Of a stretch of 64,000 nt of DNA, positions 43,640-53,047 are shown piece after piece. The first letter of the stretch is position 1, and each line of letters begins with the position of its first letter. The notes under the pieces are model-generated. The model ran no database searches. It was not told where the DNA came from and worked only from the letters and a program-made list of their open reading frames with translations. The position numbers were made by a program, and so were the translations under genes. This DNA comes from Geobacter sp. UBA2189 (lineage in GTDB: Bacteria > Desulfobacterota > Desulfuromonadia > Geobacterales > Pseudopelobacteraceae): positions 1-64,000 of the forward strand of contig DCVL01000021.1 of the NCBI GenBank assembly GCA_002328035.1, given 5' to 3'.

Positions 43640-44788
43640 TTATCCTTGTATCACAATATGATACTGCTCACAGAACCAGCCACCACCAAATTGCGACTGA
43701 GCATAGCTATATGCAGCAATAGAAATACGCTCCAGCAAATCTCTATCCTGATGCAGCTCGAGAATGGCGTCATACAATGCTGTAACAACGGCTGTCTCAT
43801 CGCCAGCAGGCAACAGCCATCCGTTTTCAGCATGCCGGATATGCTCCGGTATACCACCAACTGACGTACATACTGGCACGCAGCCATGAGCCATCCCTTC
43901 CATAATTGTCAGCGGAAATCCTTCACGACTGGAGGTGATAAGTATCAGATCTGAATCGGTATAAATTTTTTCAAGCTGTTCTGGAGCAGAAACGGAACCC
44001 AAGAGGTTACAAAAACCTGCATCCCCCTTCAGAATAGATGGCTCAATATCTCCGACAAGCAGAAACTTTACATTAAGTCCATTATCCATACATAGCCTGG
44101 CAGCCCTGGCAATAAGATGGATCCGTTTTTCTTCACTCCCCCTGCCTACAAACAGAACCTGCAAGGTAGAACCAGCGGGTTTAACTGGAGGTTCAGGCGG
44201 TACAGATACTCTGTTAGAAATAACCGTGATACGCCTGTCAAACTGTTCTGGGATCCCTTCCTTACGATACCAGTCAAGCAACTGATCTCTAACACCGACA
44301 GAGATAACTACCCGTCTATCAATACGTTCCAGAACAGGCAGGGCAAACTTTTCAGCCCCCCCTCCCAGGGCATGAATAAGATCAATAGCCTCTATATTAT
44401 CAGGTAGATGTGGCAATAGAAGGTAATAATAAAGTGAATTACAGCCAAAGAGACGGGCATTGGAAGTTTTTTGAATCAATCCTGCTATCAGGCCAATGCT
44501 TAATGGATAGCTATATTTCAGCAACCAACCAAAATCAAAACATGTTGCAGATGTTTTAAACTGATTTATGAATCGGAGGTCTTTGGAGCGTTTGGTAAAG
44601 AATACCCACGGACGTTCATCAGTAAAGCAGGATATTATATCGGCATGTACCTTCTCAGCACCGCCGGTATGGTAGAATGGAAAGAAGAAGAACAGACCTG
44701 AGCGATTATGCAGTGGCAACAGACGACCTATCAGCTTGCCAGCCCACACAATAAGCCTGACAACAGAATTTATAATACGATTGTTCAA
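43640..44788 (-). CDS. Glycosyltransferase family 4
   Basis: A 382-residue GT-B enzyme with the donor-site E-x7-E signature SREGFPLTIMEGMAHG near residues 285-300 and VLFVGRGSEEKRIHLIARA. The acceptor-binding N-terminal half carries FYHTGGAEKVHADI (the glycine-rich loop). It starts inside the stop of the upstream GT4 gene (four-base overlap). Confidence 0.87.
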   Translation of the reverse strand: MNNRIINSVVRLIVWAGKLIGRLLPLHNRSGLFFFFPFYHTGGAEKVHADIISCFTDERPWVFFTKRSKDLRFINQFKTSATCFDFGWLLKYSYPLSIGLIAGLIQKTSNARLFGCNSLYYYLLLPHLPDNIEAIDLIHALGGGAEKFALPVLERIDRRVVISVGVRDQLLDWYRKEGIPEQFDRRITVISNRVSVPPEPPVKPAGSTLQVLFVGRGSEEKRIHLIARAARLCMDNGLNVKFLLVGDIEPSILKGDAGFCNLLGSVSAPEQLEKIYTDSDLILITSSREGFPLTIMEGMAHGCVPVCTSVGGIPEHIRHAENGWLLPAGDETAVVTALYDAILELHQDRDLLERISIAAYSYAQSQFGGGWFCEQYHIVIQG

Positions 44789-45921
44789 CTGAATTCTCCT
44801 GCACAGGAGTTCAGATATTTCACTGTATCACGACAGAATCTATCAAAACCGAACAGATCTGAAGCACGTTTTTTCATCAATACCCCCTGAGTTAAACGCA
44901 AATCAGGTTCAGACAGCAGTTGAATCATTATATTCGCAAGTGCAAGTGGATCTGCAGGTGGAACAAGAAATGGTATACCTTCATCTCCAACGGCCTCTCG
45001 CATTCCAGGAATATCGGTACCGGCAATGGCAAGTCCGGAGGCCATTGCTTCTACAACAGCATTGGGAATACCCTCGCTTGGTGAACTATGGACACAGAGG
45101 TCAGAAGCCGACAGAAGTCCGCTGACATCATCCACAGCTCCGAGAAATCTGACATTTTCAGTAATTCCCAGTTTTAAAGCCTGTTTTTCCAATGCATCGG
45201 CTCTGTCATCAAATCTGCCAGCCAGCACCAGAAGCGGTGGAATACCTTTCCATTGCTGTAGCAAAAGCATCCATGAATCAAGCAAAGTAGCATGGTCTTT
45301 GTAACTGCTCAGGTTAGCCACCATAACGGCAATCAAAACTGTTGTATCAACATTCAGCACTCTATGCCATTCACAGCTATCAGCCCGAGGTGGCGCAAGG
45401 GTAATGCCATTCCGGATTAAAGCCACTTTGTCGGATTCAATCCCAAACTTCTCAACAAGATAACGCTGTCCTCCTTCTGCATTGGCAATAAAATGCTTAA
45501 CCTTGCTGACGGCATACCGATGGAACAAGGTTGGCTCAAGCAAGAGCCCTGCATCAGCCTGGTTCCACACCATCAAGCGCACTCCGCAGAGATGCCAAAA
45601 CAAGGCAGCAGCAAGATTAGGTACCTTGGTAAATGAAAGTAGTATCTCAGGTCTTTCCCGTCGCAAATAAAACGCAAACCTGATCAGGTGTGGCAGACGC
45701 CGTCTCAGTCCCCAGTGCAATGGTATCGCCTTCCAGGGGATATGAGAGCCATCGCAGCAGTAAGATACAGAACCTGTTTCTTTACCCAGTCCCCATACCT
45801 TAACCTCTGCTCCTTCATCCTCTTTAAGATGACGTGCCAATAGTAATCCCTGCCGCTCGGCACCGCCCATATCAAGAGAGCCAAAAAGAAAAAGTATCCG
45901 TTTTCCAGTCAATATTGACAT
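44785..45921 (-). CDS. Glycosyltransferase family 4
   Basis: A 378-residue GT-B enzyme: ILFLFGSLDMGGAERQ at the N-terminus and SPSEGIPNAVVEAMASGLAI (E-x7-E) near 280-300. The frame is open back to a TTG at 45957, but the ATG at 45921, after the stop of the upstream methyltransferase, gives a normal GT4 start; its ribosome site is weak, so coupling is likely. Confidence 0.85.
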   Translation of the reverse strand: MSILTGKRILFLFGSLDMGGAERQGLLLARHLKEDEGAEVKVWGLGKETGSVSYCCDGSHIPWKAIPLHWGLRRRLPHLIRFAFYLRRERPEILLSFTKVPNLAAALFWHLCGVRLMVWNQADAGLLLEPTLFHRYAVSKVKHFIANAEGGQRYLVEKFGIESDKVALIRNGITLAPPRADSCEWHRVLNVDTTVLIAVMVANLSSYKDHATLLDSWMLLLQQWKGIPPLLVLAGRFDDRADALEKQALKLGITENVRFLGAVDDVSGLLSASDLCVHSSPSEGIPNAVVEAMASGLAIAGTDIPGMREAVGDEGIPFLVPPADPLALANIMIQLLSEPDLRLTQGVLMKKRASDLFGFDRFCRDTVKYLNSCAGEFS

Positions 45922-45925
45922 AATC

Positions 45926-46633
45926 TCAAGCGGTTTCAAAGGGTTCACATAACGCAATGATACCAGCCTTTGTCAATCCTGGAGCCAGACTGGAACCAAA
46001 GTTATAGAATGAAAGTTCAACAACCTTGAGATCTGCCATCTGTATGAGTCGGCTCAGGGTATAGGGGGTAAAATAATAACAATGTTCAGGATGTACCAAT
46101 TCAACACCATGCATGGCTGTCATAAAAGCATACATATCAAAGCTGTTTGGTACAGTAAGACAAAGACGGGCATTATTACGCTGGCACAGAATACAGAGGT
46201 TGGTCAGCACCAAACCCGGATTAGGCACATGTTCAAGCACCTCAGGAAAGAGAATCAGGTCAAACTCTTGTTGTAGTTCGGATGGTATTTCATCTTCAGC
46301 TATATCAAATAAACAGTTGTTAAAATCTCCGGTAAGAAGTCGATATTTGGCAAGAACTTCTCCATTAATATCAACACCGTACAATGCTGTTGCCTGCTCT
46401 TTCAACTTCAAATGCAATAGTGTTGCGTTACTAATCTTCTGCTCAAGAAAGATCGAATCTAGAAAACCAAAATGTAGTACACGCTTACCAGAAGCAAGTG
46501 AAAGCAGATAGGCTTCACGTTCAACACAACTTTCTTCCATCTGATTGAAAGGATGTAGCAAAACAGGATCTGTCGTTTTGAGCAAACGCCTGTATGATAA
46601 ATAACCACGTAAAAAGCGAATTAAGGGATACAT
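45926..46633 (-). CDS. Class I SAM-dependent methyltransferase
   Basis: A 235-residue protein with a Methyltransf_11/23-like core: ALYGVDINGEVLAKYRLL as the SAM acidic loop and FDLILFPEVLEHVPNPGLVL near residues 125-145. The usual glycine-rich motif I is weak (RVLHFGFLDSIF). It probably methylates a sugar or caps the glycan, judging from its place among glycosyltransferases. Confidence 0.75.
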   Translation of the reverse strand: MYPLIRFLRGYLSYRRLLKTTDPVLLHPFNQMEESCVEREAYLLSLASGKRVLHFGFLDSIFLEQKISNATLLHLKLKEQATALYGVDINGEVLAKYRLLTGDFNNCLFDIAEDEIPSELQQEFDLILFPEVLEHVPNPGLVLTNLCILCQRNNARLCLTVPNSFDMYAFMTAMHGVELVHPEHCYYFTPYTLSRLIQMADLKVVELSFYNFGSSLAPGLTKAGIIALCEPFETA

Positions 46634-46661
46634 CAGCAGATTCCTTTCAGAAACGGCCTAA

Positions 46662-47987
46662 TCACCAGAATTTTGGTACAAGAAGCGAACGCAGGATCAT
46701 TGCAGCCGCCGGCCTCTGTGTTCTTGTTGTATAACAGGCTCCATGAGCCGCAATCCAGTAAGACAGGCAGGTAGAAATCGCCGCGCCCATTGCACCATGC
46801 CCTGGTATCAGGAACAGATTAAGCAGTACGTTGCTTACTGCCCCGAGGGCGGTGCTCCAAAGAAGGGCTTTACCCAATGAAAGCGCGATAAAATGGGCGT
46901 TTCTAACAACGGTCAGGTTAGCAAAAAGTCCAGCCCAGATCAGCACAGACAAAAGAGGGGCTGAAGAGTGATAGGCAGTTCCAAACAGCAGATTAACCAG
47001 CCATGGAGAGATAAAGGTAACAGGAATGGCGACGGCATAACCAAGAAAAGCCAGAAGATTATACAATTTCTGTAATTTTAGCTGAAAGAGCTCAGGATCA
47101 GAGTTTTTCAACTTAACCATGGCGGGAAAAAGTGAAGAAACAATCGCAGTAGGTATAAAATACCAAAGTTCAGAGATCCTTACCGCAGCGGCATATTGTC
47201 CCACATCTGATGGTGAAGCAAGCATTCCAAGCATGACCTGATCGATCCTCAGATAAATCATAAGCACTATGCCAGACAGAACCATTGGCACCGATTCTGT
47301 AAACAACTTGTGAAACCATGTTCGGCTCCAACGCCAGTTATTAAAATCTTCACCATTTATCCGGTAAGCAACAAGCAACGCCACCGCTGCAAAAAAGGCT
47401 TCAGTTGCTGTAGCAATAGTAATTGCTGTAAGAGAGGCTCCGGAAAGAACCATTGCAACCTTGATGCAGGAAGAGAGGAGAAAGGCGGCAGATCTGGAAA
47501 TTACACTGTAACGGGAAATAATCCTGGACTGGAACCATAGATCCGTTACATCAAGCGCCTGTAGCAATAGTGAGCTGCCCAGGACGGCAACCATCAGCAT
47601 AGTCAATCTGTCATTCGGGCGAACAAGTAATAGCACAGCCAAAGCAAGTATATAAGAACTTATGCCGGCAATAAGGCGTATCAGAGATGCGGTTCCAAGA
47701 ATTTTTCCCCGTTCAGAAAAATTAGTTACCAGCTCTCTAACCACGACCGACTCAAGGCCAAAAAGTGCAATCGCAGAAAACAACATTATATATGAACCGG
47801 CAAAACTGAGCTGTCCATATCCTTCCGGCCCCAGGTAACGCGCGACCCAGACGCCAACCAGCAGACCTACACCCATCCTCAGTAAGCGGTCACCCAACAA
47901 CCATATTGTATTATAAAAACCAGGATTGGCAGATAAGACATCAAAACGGTTTTTAAGTGAAATACGCCACGCAAGGAAGAAAGTCAT
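46662..47987 (-). CDS. Polysaccharide flippase (Wzx/MATE-like)
   Basis: A 441-residue membrane protein with about 12-14 helices and the opening WLLGDRLLRMGVGLLVGVWVARYLGPEGYGQLSF characteristic of oligosaccharide flippases (positions 29-62). It should move lipid-linked repeat units to the periplasmic side. No Wzy polymerase is present within this cluster, so either one lies elsewhere or the product is a short oligosaccharide. Confidence 0.87.
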   Translation of the reverse strand: MTFFLAWRISLKNRFDVLSANPGFYNTIWLLGDRLLRMGVGLLVGVWVARYLGPEGYGQLSFAGSYIMLFSAIALFGLESVVVRELVTNFSERGKILGTASLIRLIAGISSYILALAVLLLVRPNDRLTMLMVAVLGSSLLLQALDVTDLWFQSRIISRYSVISRSAAFLLSSCIKVAMVLSGASLTAITIATATEAFFAAVALLVAYRINGEDFNNWRWSRTWFHKLFTESVPMVLSGIVLMIYLRIDQVMLGMLASPSDVGQYAAAVRISELWYFIPTAIVSSLFPAMVKLKNSDPELFQLKLQKLYNLLAFLGYAVAIPVTFISPWLVNLLFGTAYHSSAPLLSVLIWAGLFANLTVVRNAHFIALSLGKALLWSTALGAVSNVLLNLFLIPGHGAMGAAISTCLSYWIAAHGACYTTRTQRPAAAMILRSLLVPKFW

Positions 47988-47999
47988 ACAGTTGAAATT

Positions 48000-48971
48000 T
48001 CAAATTGCTGGTTGCAAATGTTGAAGGAACCACCGGTACGCATCCCACACTCCATCCTCCAGCTCAATCCGGTGTTTCCAGCCCAGTGCATGCAGACGGG
48101 ATGAGTCAGCCAGTTTACGTGGCGTACCATCCGGTTTGCTGGTATCAAATGCAATTTCTCCACGATAATCAACAACCTTCTGAACCAGATGTACAAGTTC
48201 CAGGATGGAAATTTCCTGTCCTGATCCGACATTTATAAGCGCGGGGGCAGCGGGATGGTTCATAAGTTCGCTGTATTGAAGTTCGGGAAGATTCATAAGA
48301 AACAGAGATGCATCTGCCAGATCCTCGACATGCATGAATTCCCTTAGCGGACTGCCTGTTCCCCATACCTCAACAGTAAGGGCTCCAGCCATTTTTGCTT
48401 CGTGAACCTTGCGTATCAGCGCCGGCAGAACATGCGAATTTTTCAGGTCATAGTTGTCTCCAGGGCCATAAAGGTTATTTGGCATGGCAGCCAGAAAACG
48501 TGTGCCATACTGCTCATTATAGGAACGACACTGAATAACACCGGCTATCTTGGCTATGGCGTAGGCATCATTGGTTTCTTCAAGGGCAGATGTTAGAAGA
48601 TGCTCTTCCCTGATAGGCTGTGGTGCAAACTTTGGATATATGCAGGTACTCCCCAGAAATAATAGCCTTTTCACATCGTTTTTCCAGGCTTCGTTTATGA
48701 CATTGGTCTGAATCATCAGGTTGTCATAGATAAATTCTGCCTTGCGTGTGCTGTTTGCTATTATTCCTCCAACTCTTGCTGCTGCAAGAAAAACGTAGTC
48801 AGGCCTGGTTTCCTCAAAAAACGCAGAGACCGCAGCCTGATTACGCAGATCAAGCTCTGAATAAGTTTTAAGTGTCAGATTGTTATACCCTGACTGCTTC
48901 AGTTTTCTTACAATAGCCGAACCTACCATGCCTCGGTGGCCAGCTACAAATATGGATGCATCATAATTCAT
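48000..48971 (-). CDS. fcl: GDP-L-fucose synthase
   Basis: A 323-residue short-chain dehydrogenase. NADP-binding VAGHRGMVGSAIVRKL at the N-terminus, the catalytic Tyr-Lys pair in DAYAIAKIAG and Ser/Cys residues in GSTCIYPK, as in GMER/Fcl. It epimerises and reduces GDP-4-keto-6-deoxymannose to GDP-L-fucose. AGGAG precedes the ATG at 48971 by seven bases; an upstream extension in frame is unlikely. The usual partner gmd is not in this window. Confidence 0.92.
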   Translation of the reverse strand: MNYDASIFVAGHRGMVGSAIVRKLKQSGYNNLTLKTYSELDLRNQAAVSAFFEETRPDYVFLAAARVGGIIANSTRKAEFIYDNLMIQTNVINEAWKNDVKRLLFLGSTCIYPKFAPQPIREEHLLTSALEETNDAYAIAKIAGVIQCRSYNEQYGTRFLAAMPNNLYGPGDNYDLKNSHVLPALIRKVHEAKMAGALTVEVWGTGSPLREFMHVEDLADASLFLMNLPELQYSELMNHPAAPALINVGSGQEISILELVHLVQKVVDYRGEIAFDTSKPDGTPRKLADSSRLHALGWKHRIELEDGVWDAYRWFLQHLQPAI

Positions 48972-49037
48972 CCTGTTTCTCCTGTAATTCAAGGCATTAT
49001 AACAAAACAAAAATCAGCAACCGTACATAATGACGGT

Positions 49038-50309
49038 TCATTTTTCAACGGCAAGCAGTTTCCTGTAAACCGATTCCAGCTCCAGTACCCTAATATCCCA
49101 GGAAAGCTGTTCAATAACCCTTCCACGCATCTGTCTTCCCCGTTGGCGTAAACCTTCCCTGTCAGAAAGAGCGTTTGAGAGGCAACGGGCAAGGTCAACT
49201 ACATCCGCAAATACGGCGTATATACCATCATCACCCATAATTTCACGGTTAACAGGGGTATCAAAGGCTACAACAGGCAATCCGCAAGCCATGTAGTTCA
49301 AGAGCTTACCATTTGCCTCCGTCTCGGAAATTTTGGGTGATACCGCCAGATCAGCGGCAGCCAGTAGTTGAGGAGCGTCTGAATAATCAACCCTGCCTGT
49401 AAATGTAACAAAACTGGCAATATTCAGGTCATCAGCCAACTGACGATATTCCTCTTCAGGAAACCCCATTATCACAAGATGAAAATTTCTGCCCTGCTGA
49501 ATCATAAGTCTGGCTGCATGAATCAGGAGATCCACCCCCTGATAGCTGTTCAGAAGCCCCAGATAGATAATCACTGGCACCTCTTCATCAAGTTTTAAGC
49601 GTTCTCGGGCAGCAGCACGGGAAAAATGACGAAAGACCGTTGTGTCAACACCGTCCGGCAGAGATATTACCCTTGTCTCCTGCAGCTTCCATTCTTTTAT
49701 GAGTTCCCCTTTGCCAGGGGTAGAGCTGGTTATAATCTGATCAGCCAGACGATTTATCCAGCCTTCAAGGTAGCTGAACAGTTTATGAATAACAGTTCCT
49801 GACCTGAAAAAGCCATGGTTCAGTAATTCTCCGCCGAGGCTGCCCTGATAATCAAACAGTAACGGAACAGATTGAAATCTTGCCACAAACCAGCCAATAA
49901 AGGCGCCTTCATGCAGATGGGCATGTATGAGATCAGGTCTGAAGTTTTTCGCAACCTTTAGAGTGGTACAGAGAAGCAGCAGATCGATATATAGCTTATG
50001 CCATGAAGGTCCTGCATCACGCTTGCTGTACCAGGGAATCTTGAGAGTACGGTCAACCGGCACAGGGGGAAGATCACGACCCAGGTTATAGGTAACTATC
50101 CTTACCTTATGCCCTCTCGAAATCAGGGTACGTGCTTCTTCGTAGATCCTAACATGACAGCCACGATCGAAAAAATAAGGGGTAGGAGCTATCATCAGAA
50201 TCTTTAATGGAGCAATGGCTTCAGTACAACCCTTTTCCAGAGCCTTGCCCCCTGACCAGTTAGACAGGCTCAGTTCATCATTTTGACCCTCATCATAACT
50301 CAGGTTCAT
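49038..50309 (-). CDS. Glycosyltransferase family 4
   Basis: A 423-residue GT-B enzyme: ILMIAPTPYFFDRGCHVRIYEEARTL, VIIYLGLLNSYQGVDLLIHA and the donor motif ISETEANGKLLNYMACGLPV. About 34 residues precede the fold, so the true start could lie later, although the ATG at 50309 overlaps the upstream gene by 17 bases as expected for coupling. Confidence 0.85.
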   Translation of the reverse strand: MNLSYDEGQNDELSLSNWSGGKALEKGCTEAIAPLKILMIAPTPYFFDRGCHVRIYEEARTLISRGHKVRIVTYNLGRDLPPVPVDRTLKIPWYSKRDAGPSWHKLYIDLLLLCTTLKVAKNFRPDLIHAHLHEGAFIGWFVARFQSVPLLFDYQGSLGGELLNHGFFRSGTVIHKLFSYLEGWINRLADQIITSSTPGKGELIKEWKLQETRVISLPDGVDTTVFRHFSRAAARERLKLDEEVPVIIYLGLLNSYQGVDLLIHAARLMIQQGRNFHLVIMGFPEEEYRQLADDLNIASFVTFTGRVDYSDAPQLLAAADLAVSPKISETEANGKLLNYMACGLPVVAFDTPVNREIMGDDGIYAVFADVVDLARCLSNALSDREGLRQRGRQMRGRVIEQLSWDIRVLELESVYRKLLAVEK

Positions 50310-51243
50310 TCAACCGTTCCCGTATAGAGTAAATAGGTTTTCCCTGTGACTCATAATAAGTACGAGCATTCAGCTCTCCAAGAAGCCCCAGGGTAATAAA
50401 TTGTACCCCCATGAACAGCAGAAAGGCAGTCAGTATAAGAAGGGGATTCCGGTTCATACTGGTACCTGCAAAGAACTTCATATAAATGGTGGCTCCTCCG
50501 GTACAAAAAGCCATAATAAACGAATATATACCCCATTTACCGAAGAGCTGGATTGGCTTGGTTGCATATGAGAGAAGAAATTTAACTGTCAGCAGATCAA
50601 GAACAACACGAACTGTACGCGAGATACCATATTTACTGGCACCATACAACCTGGGGTGATGCCGTACCGGAATTTCAGCAACCCTAGCTCCGATCCGTGA
50701 CGCCAAGGCTGGCACAAAACGATGCATCTCTCCGTAAAGCCCTATACCTTCAAGCACCTCACGGCGGTATGCCTTAAGCGTGCAGCCGTAGTCATGCAGA
50801 TGCACATCTGTAAAACGCGAGATCAGTCCGTTGGCAATTCGTGAAGGGAGGGTACGGTTGATAAAACCATCCTGACGATCCTTACGCCAGCCTGATACCA
50901 CATCATAGCCTTCCTTAATCTTTTCAAGCAGCAAAGGGATATCATTTGGATCGTTCTGCAGATCACCATCCATCGGTATTATCACATCTCCTCGCGCAGC
51001 CTCGAATCCGGCAGCCATTGCAGCGGTCTGGCCGAAATTGCGACGGAAACGGATCACACGCAGACGTTGATCTGTGGCAGCAAGTTCCTTAAGAATGGAA
51101 AATGAGTTATCTCCGGAACCGTCATCCACGCAGATTATCTCAAACTCAAGAGCTGTCGGTTCAAGGGCTTTGATAAGGGCAGCGTAAAGGAGCCTTATAT
51201 TATCTTCTTCAAAATAGATCGGAACAACAACAGTCAAATCCAT
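50293..51243 (-). CDS. GT2 polyprenol-phosphate glycosyltransferase (GtrB/DPM-like)
   Basis: A 316-residue GT-A enzyme with two C-terminal helices (about 235-255 and 268-290). Motifs are VDDGSGDNSF, PMDGDLQNDP (metal site) and RHHPRLYGASKYG. This is the GtrB/ArnC architecture that loads a sugar onto undecaprenyl phosphate. In this cluster it could supply the lipid-linked donor used by the YfhO-type GT-C-like protein (inference). Confidence 0.88.
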   Translation of the reverse strand: MDLTVVVPIYFEEDNIRLLYAALIKALEPTALEFEIICVDDGSGDNSFSILKELAATDQRLRVIRFRRNFGQTAAMAAGFEAARGDVIIPMDGDLQNDPNDIPLLLEKIKEGYDVVSGWRKDRQDGFINRTLPSRIANGLISRFTDVHLHDYGCTLKAYRREVLEGIGLYGEMHRFVPALASRIGARVAEIPVRHHPRLYGASKYGISRTVRVVLDLLTVKFLLSYATKPIQLFGKWGIYSFIMAFCTGGATIYMKFFAGTSMNRNPLLILTAFLLFMGVQFITLGLLGELNARTYYESQGKPIYSIRERLNEPEL

Positions 51244-51262
51244 CAGACAACTCCCAAATCTA

Positions 51263-52219
51263 TCAGGGCTTAAGGGAACGTACAGTTACCGGTTGGTGGT
51301 TATAGCATGATTGTCGTTTCAGAGGGAACAGAAAGCCAACTAAAAGGCCAATCCCGTTCGATACGTGCAAAAGTGGAAACAAAGGGGGAAGCAACAGCAG
51401 AATCGCTGGAGTCTTTTTCTCAGCTGCAGATAATATGGAAGAAAGTACAACGGCAACAATGTACAACGCGAGCGGGATATACCAGAAATTATTTTTTATA
51501 AACAGGATCGAAAGAAGATAAAACAGAAAGAAAAGAGGGACAAAAGGCATAATCCCGCTGTAACCTGCAATTCTGGTCTGTTCTGCCCTGCCCCTGCCAT
51601 AGCGGAACATCTGCTTTGCAAAAGCTGATAAGGTTTGACGCTGACTACGAAAGACAGACAGCCCAGGGTCATGCAGCAACCGCCAGCCAGATTTTATAAA
51701 ACGATCCAGAAGTTCATTCTCTTCATTTGGATAAAGCCTTTCATCAAGACCGCCCAAGGTCAGAAAAGGTTCCCGCCTCACCGCCAGGTTGCAGAGTATA
51801 AGCTCACGCTCGGTAGTTTCCCTCACAGAACCTGTCCTACGATAGCGATTACGCACCCCCCCCGCCCCAATCGGTGATGAAAGTACTGCACCAAATGCAC
51901 GCTGCAAAAGCGAGTTGTCATCAGGGGTCAGTGAAGGCCCGCCAACTGCAGCCACCTTCGGATCTGTAAAGTGCCTGGCCAGACGCTTCAAGGCATCAGG
52001 AAGAACAAGCGAATCATCATCCAGAAAGTAGACGACATCTCCCCGTGCCTGCTGCACAGCCAGATTGCGCTGTCGGCTCGGTTTTGTCCCCTCTGCAATC
52101 AGAACCTCAAGGTTTTCCAGCGGCCAGTCAAGAGAGGCAATCTGTAACAGAGCTGTTGGCTCAACCCCTGGCTTAACCGGTATGACTATTGAAATTTTAG
52201 GTAAAATAGTACAATCCAT
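51263..52219 (-). CDS. GT2 glycosyltransferase with C-terminal membrane helices
   Basis: A 318-residue GT-A enzyme resembling succinoglycan ExoA. ISIVIPVKPG at the N-terminus, metal motif VVYFLDDDSLVL, and the FAKQMFRYGRGRAEQTR region, followed by three helices at about 225-300. It is the first gene of the long glycan run, so a promoter should lie just upstream. Its sugar is unknown. Confidence 0.85.
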   Translation of the reverse strand: MDCTILPKISIVIPVKPGVEPTALLQIASLDWPLENLEVLIAEGTKPSRQRNLAVQQARGDVVYFLDDDSLVLPDALKRLARHFTDPKVAAVGGPSLTPDDNSLLQRAFGAVLSSPIGAGGVRNRYRRTGSVRETTERELILCNLAVRREPFLTLGGLDERLYPNEENELLDRFIKSGWRLLHDPGLSVFRSQRQTLSAFAKQMFRYGRGRAEQTRIAGYSGIMPFVPLFFLFYLLSILFIKNNFWYIPLALYIVAVVLSSILSAAEKKTPAILLLLPPLFPLLHVSNGIGLLVGFLFPLKRQSCYNHQPVTVRSLKP

Positions 52220-52528
52220 TTAACAGGTTATAGATTATGCCTTCAAAACTGTCCAGAGTTCCGTTTTTACCTCGGAGTTATTAACTCTTGGCTTTACCCA
52301 ATCACAAAAAACAATAGGTTGCCCTTCACTTGCACAACCAGACTATTGTGATAGAGTTTTTCTGTAGCCTCAAACCCTTGCATAACCGTTGTTCCCTTTC
52401 CTAATACAAGGACAACGGCTTCGCCAAATATAGCGTTTCGGGCTGAAACCCCAAAAAAGGCACGGCTGTCAAAGATAGCAATAATTTGCCAGCACAAGCA
52501 GATCACTACCCAAAAGGAGGAATAACAG
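52220..52528. other. Divergent intergenic region before the YedE genes
   Basis: About 310 bases between the first glycan gene (minus) and the selenoprotein gene (plus). A weak plus-strand promoter, TTGCAT-18-TAATAC (52378-52407), is possible. On the minus strand, 52294-52500 reads as protein-like sequence ending in TAA (SARNAIFGEAVVLVLGKG; ATEKLYHNSLVVQVKGN) but has no good start, perhaps a remnant C-terminus. No RNA gene was recognised. Confidence 0.35.
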
Positions 52529-53047
52529 ATGTCGCACAACGGAAAACCCTGGAGCCCCTATCTGGCCGGTGCCCTGTCAGGTCTGGTAAGTATCGGTTCA
52601 GTCTGGTTTGCAGGCAAGTATTTTGGCGCTTCAACAACCTTTGTAAAGACTGTCGGCATGCTCGAACAGCTATTCAGCCCGGATCGGGTGACACAGATGG
52701 AATATTTCATCAAGGAAGTGCCCAAGGTGGACTGGCAAAGCATGTTTCTGGTGGGTATTTTCGCCGGTGCACTGCTCGCATCAATGACCGACCGTTCGTT
52801 CAAGCTACAGAAGCTGCCCCCTCTATGGGAAGGCCGTTTTGGGTCTGGCATCGGTAAACGTGGTATTGCCGCTTTTTTGGGTGGAACCGTAGCTATGTTC
52901 GGGGCACGTCTGGCAGATGGCTGACCGAGCGGTCACGGGCTGAGCGGTTCGCTTCAGCTGGCGGTAAGCGGTTTTATATCTCTGGCATGTTTTTTCATCG
53001 GAGGTATCATTATGGCTCGGATCCTGTACCGTGGAGGTGAACAATGA
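52529..53047 (+). CDS. YeeE/YedE family transporter half, selenoprotein (UGA = Sec132)
   Basis: A 172-residue membrane protein (Sulf_transp, YeeE/YedE). Codon 132 is TGA (52922-52924); reading through gives GARLADG-U-PSGHGLSG, where the family has a conserved Cys in this glycine-rich motif, followed by a last helix (FISLACFFIGGIIMARIL). The frame then ends in TGA overlapping the next ATG (ATGA). Stopping at the UGA would lose a helix and the key residue. A hairpin with bSECIS geometry follows. The ATG has AGGAGG upstream. Family members import thiosulfate or, by comparative genomics, selenium-related compounds. GC is visibly higher than in the flanking genes. Confidence 0.87.
52922..52958 (+). 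promoter_or_regulatory. Candidate bacterial SECIS element
   Basis: The UGA at 52922-52924 is followed after 14 bases by an 8-bp hairpin: GCTGA (52939-52943) pairs with TCAGC (52954-52958), GCG (52944-52946) with CGC (52950-52952), with a bulged U at 52953 and apical loop GUU (52947-52949). The loop begins 22 bases after the UGA. Bacterial SECIS elements have an upper stem with a bulged U, a G in the apical loop and a similar distance. Confidence 0.75.

Noticed and set aside
52455..52475. GGCACG resembling a sigma-54 -24 element before the yedE genes
   Set aside because: The matching -12 GC element is missing at the required spacing.
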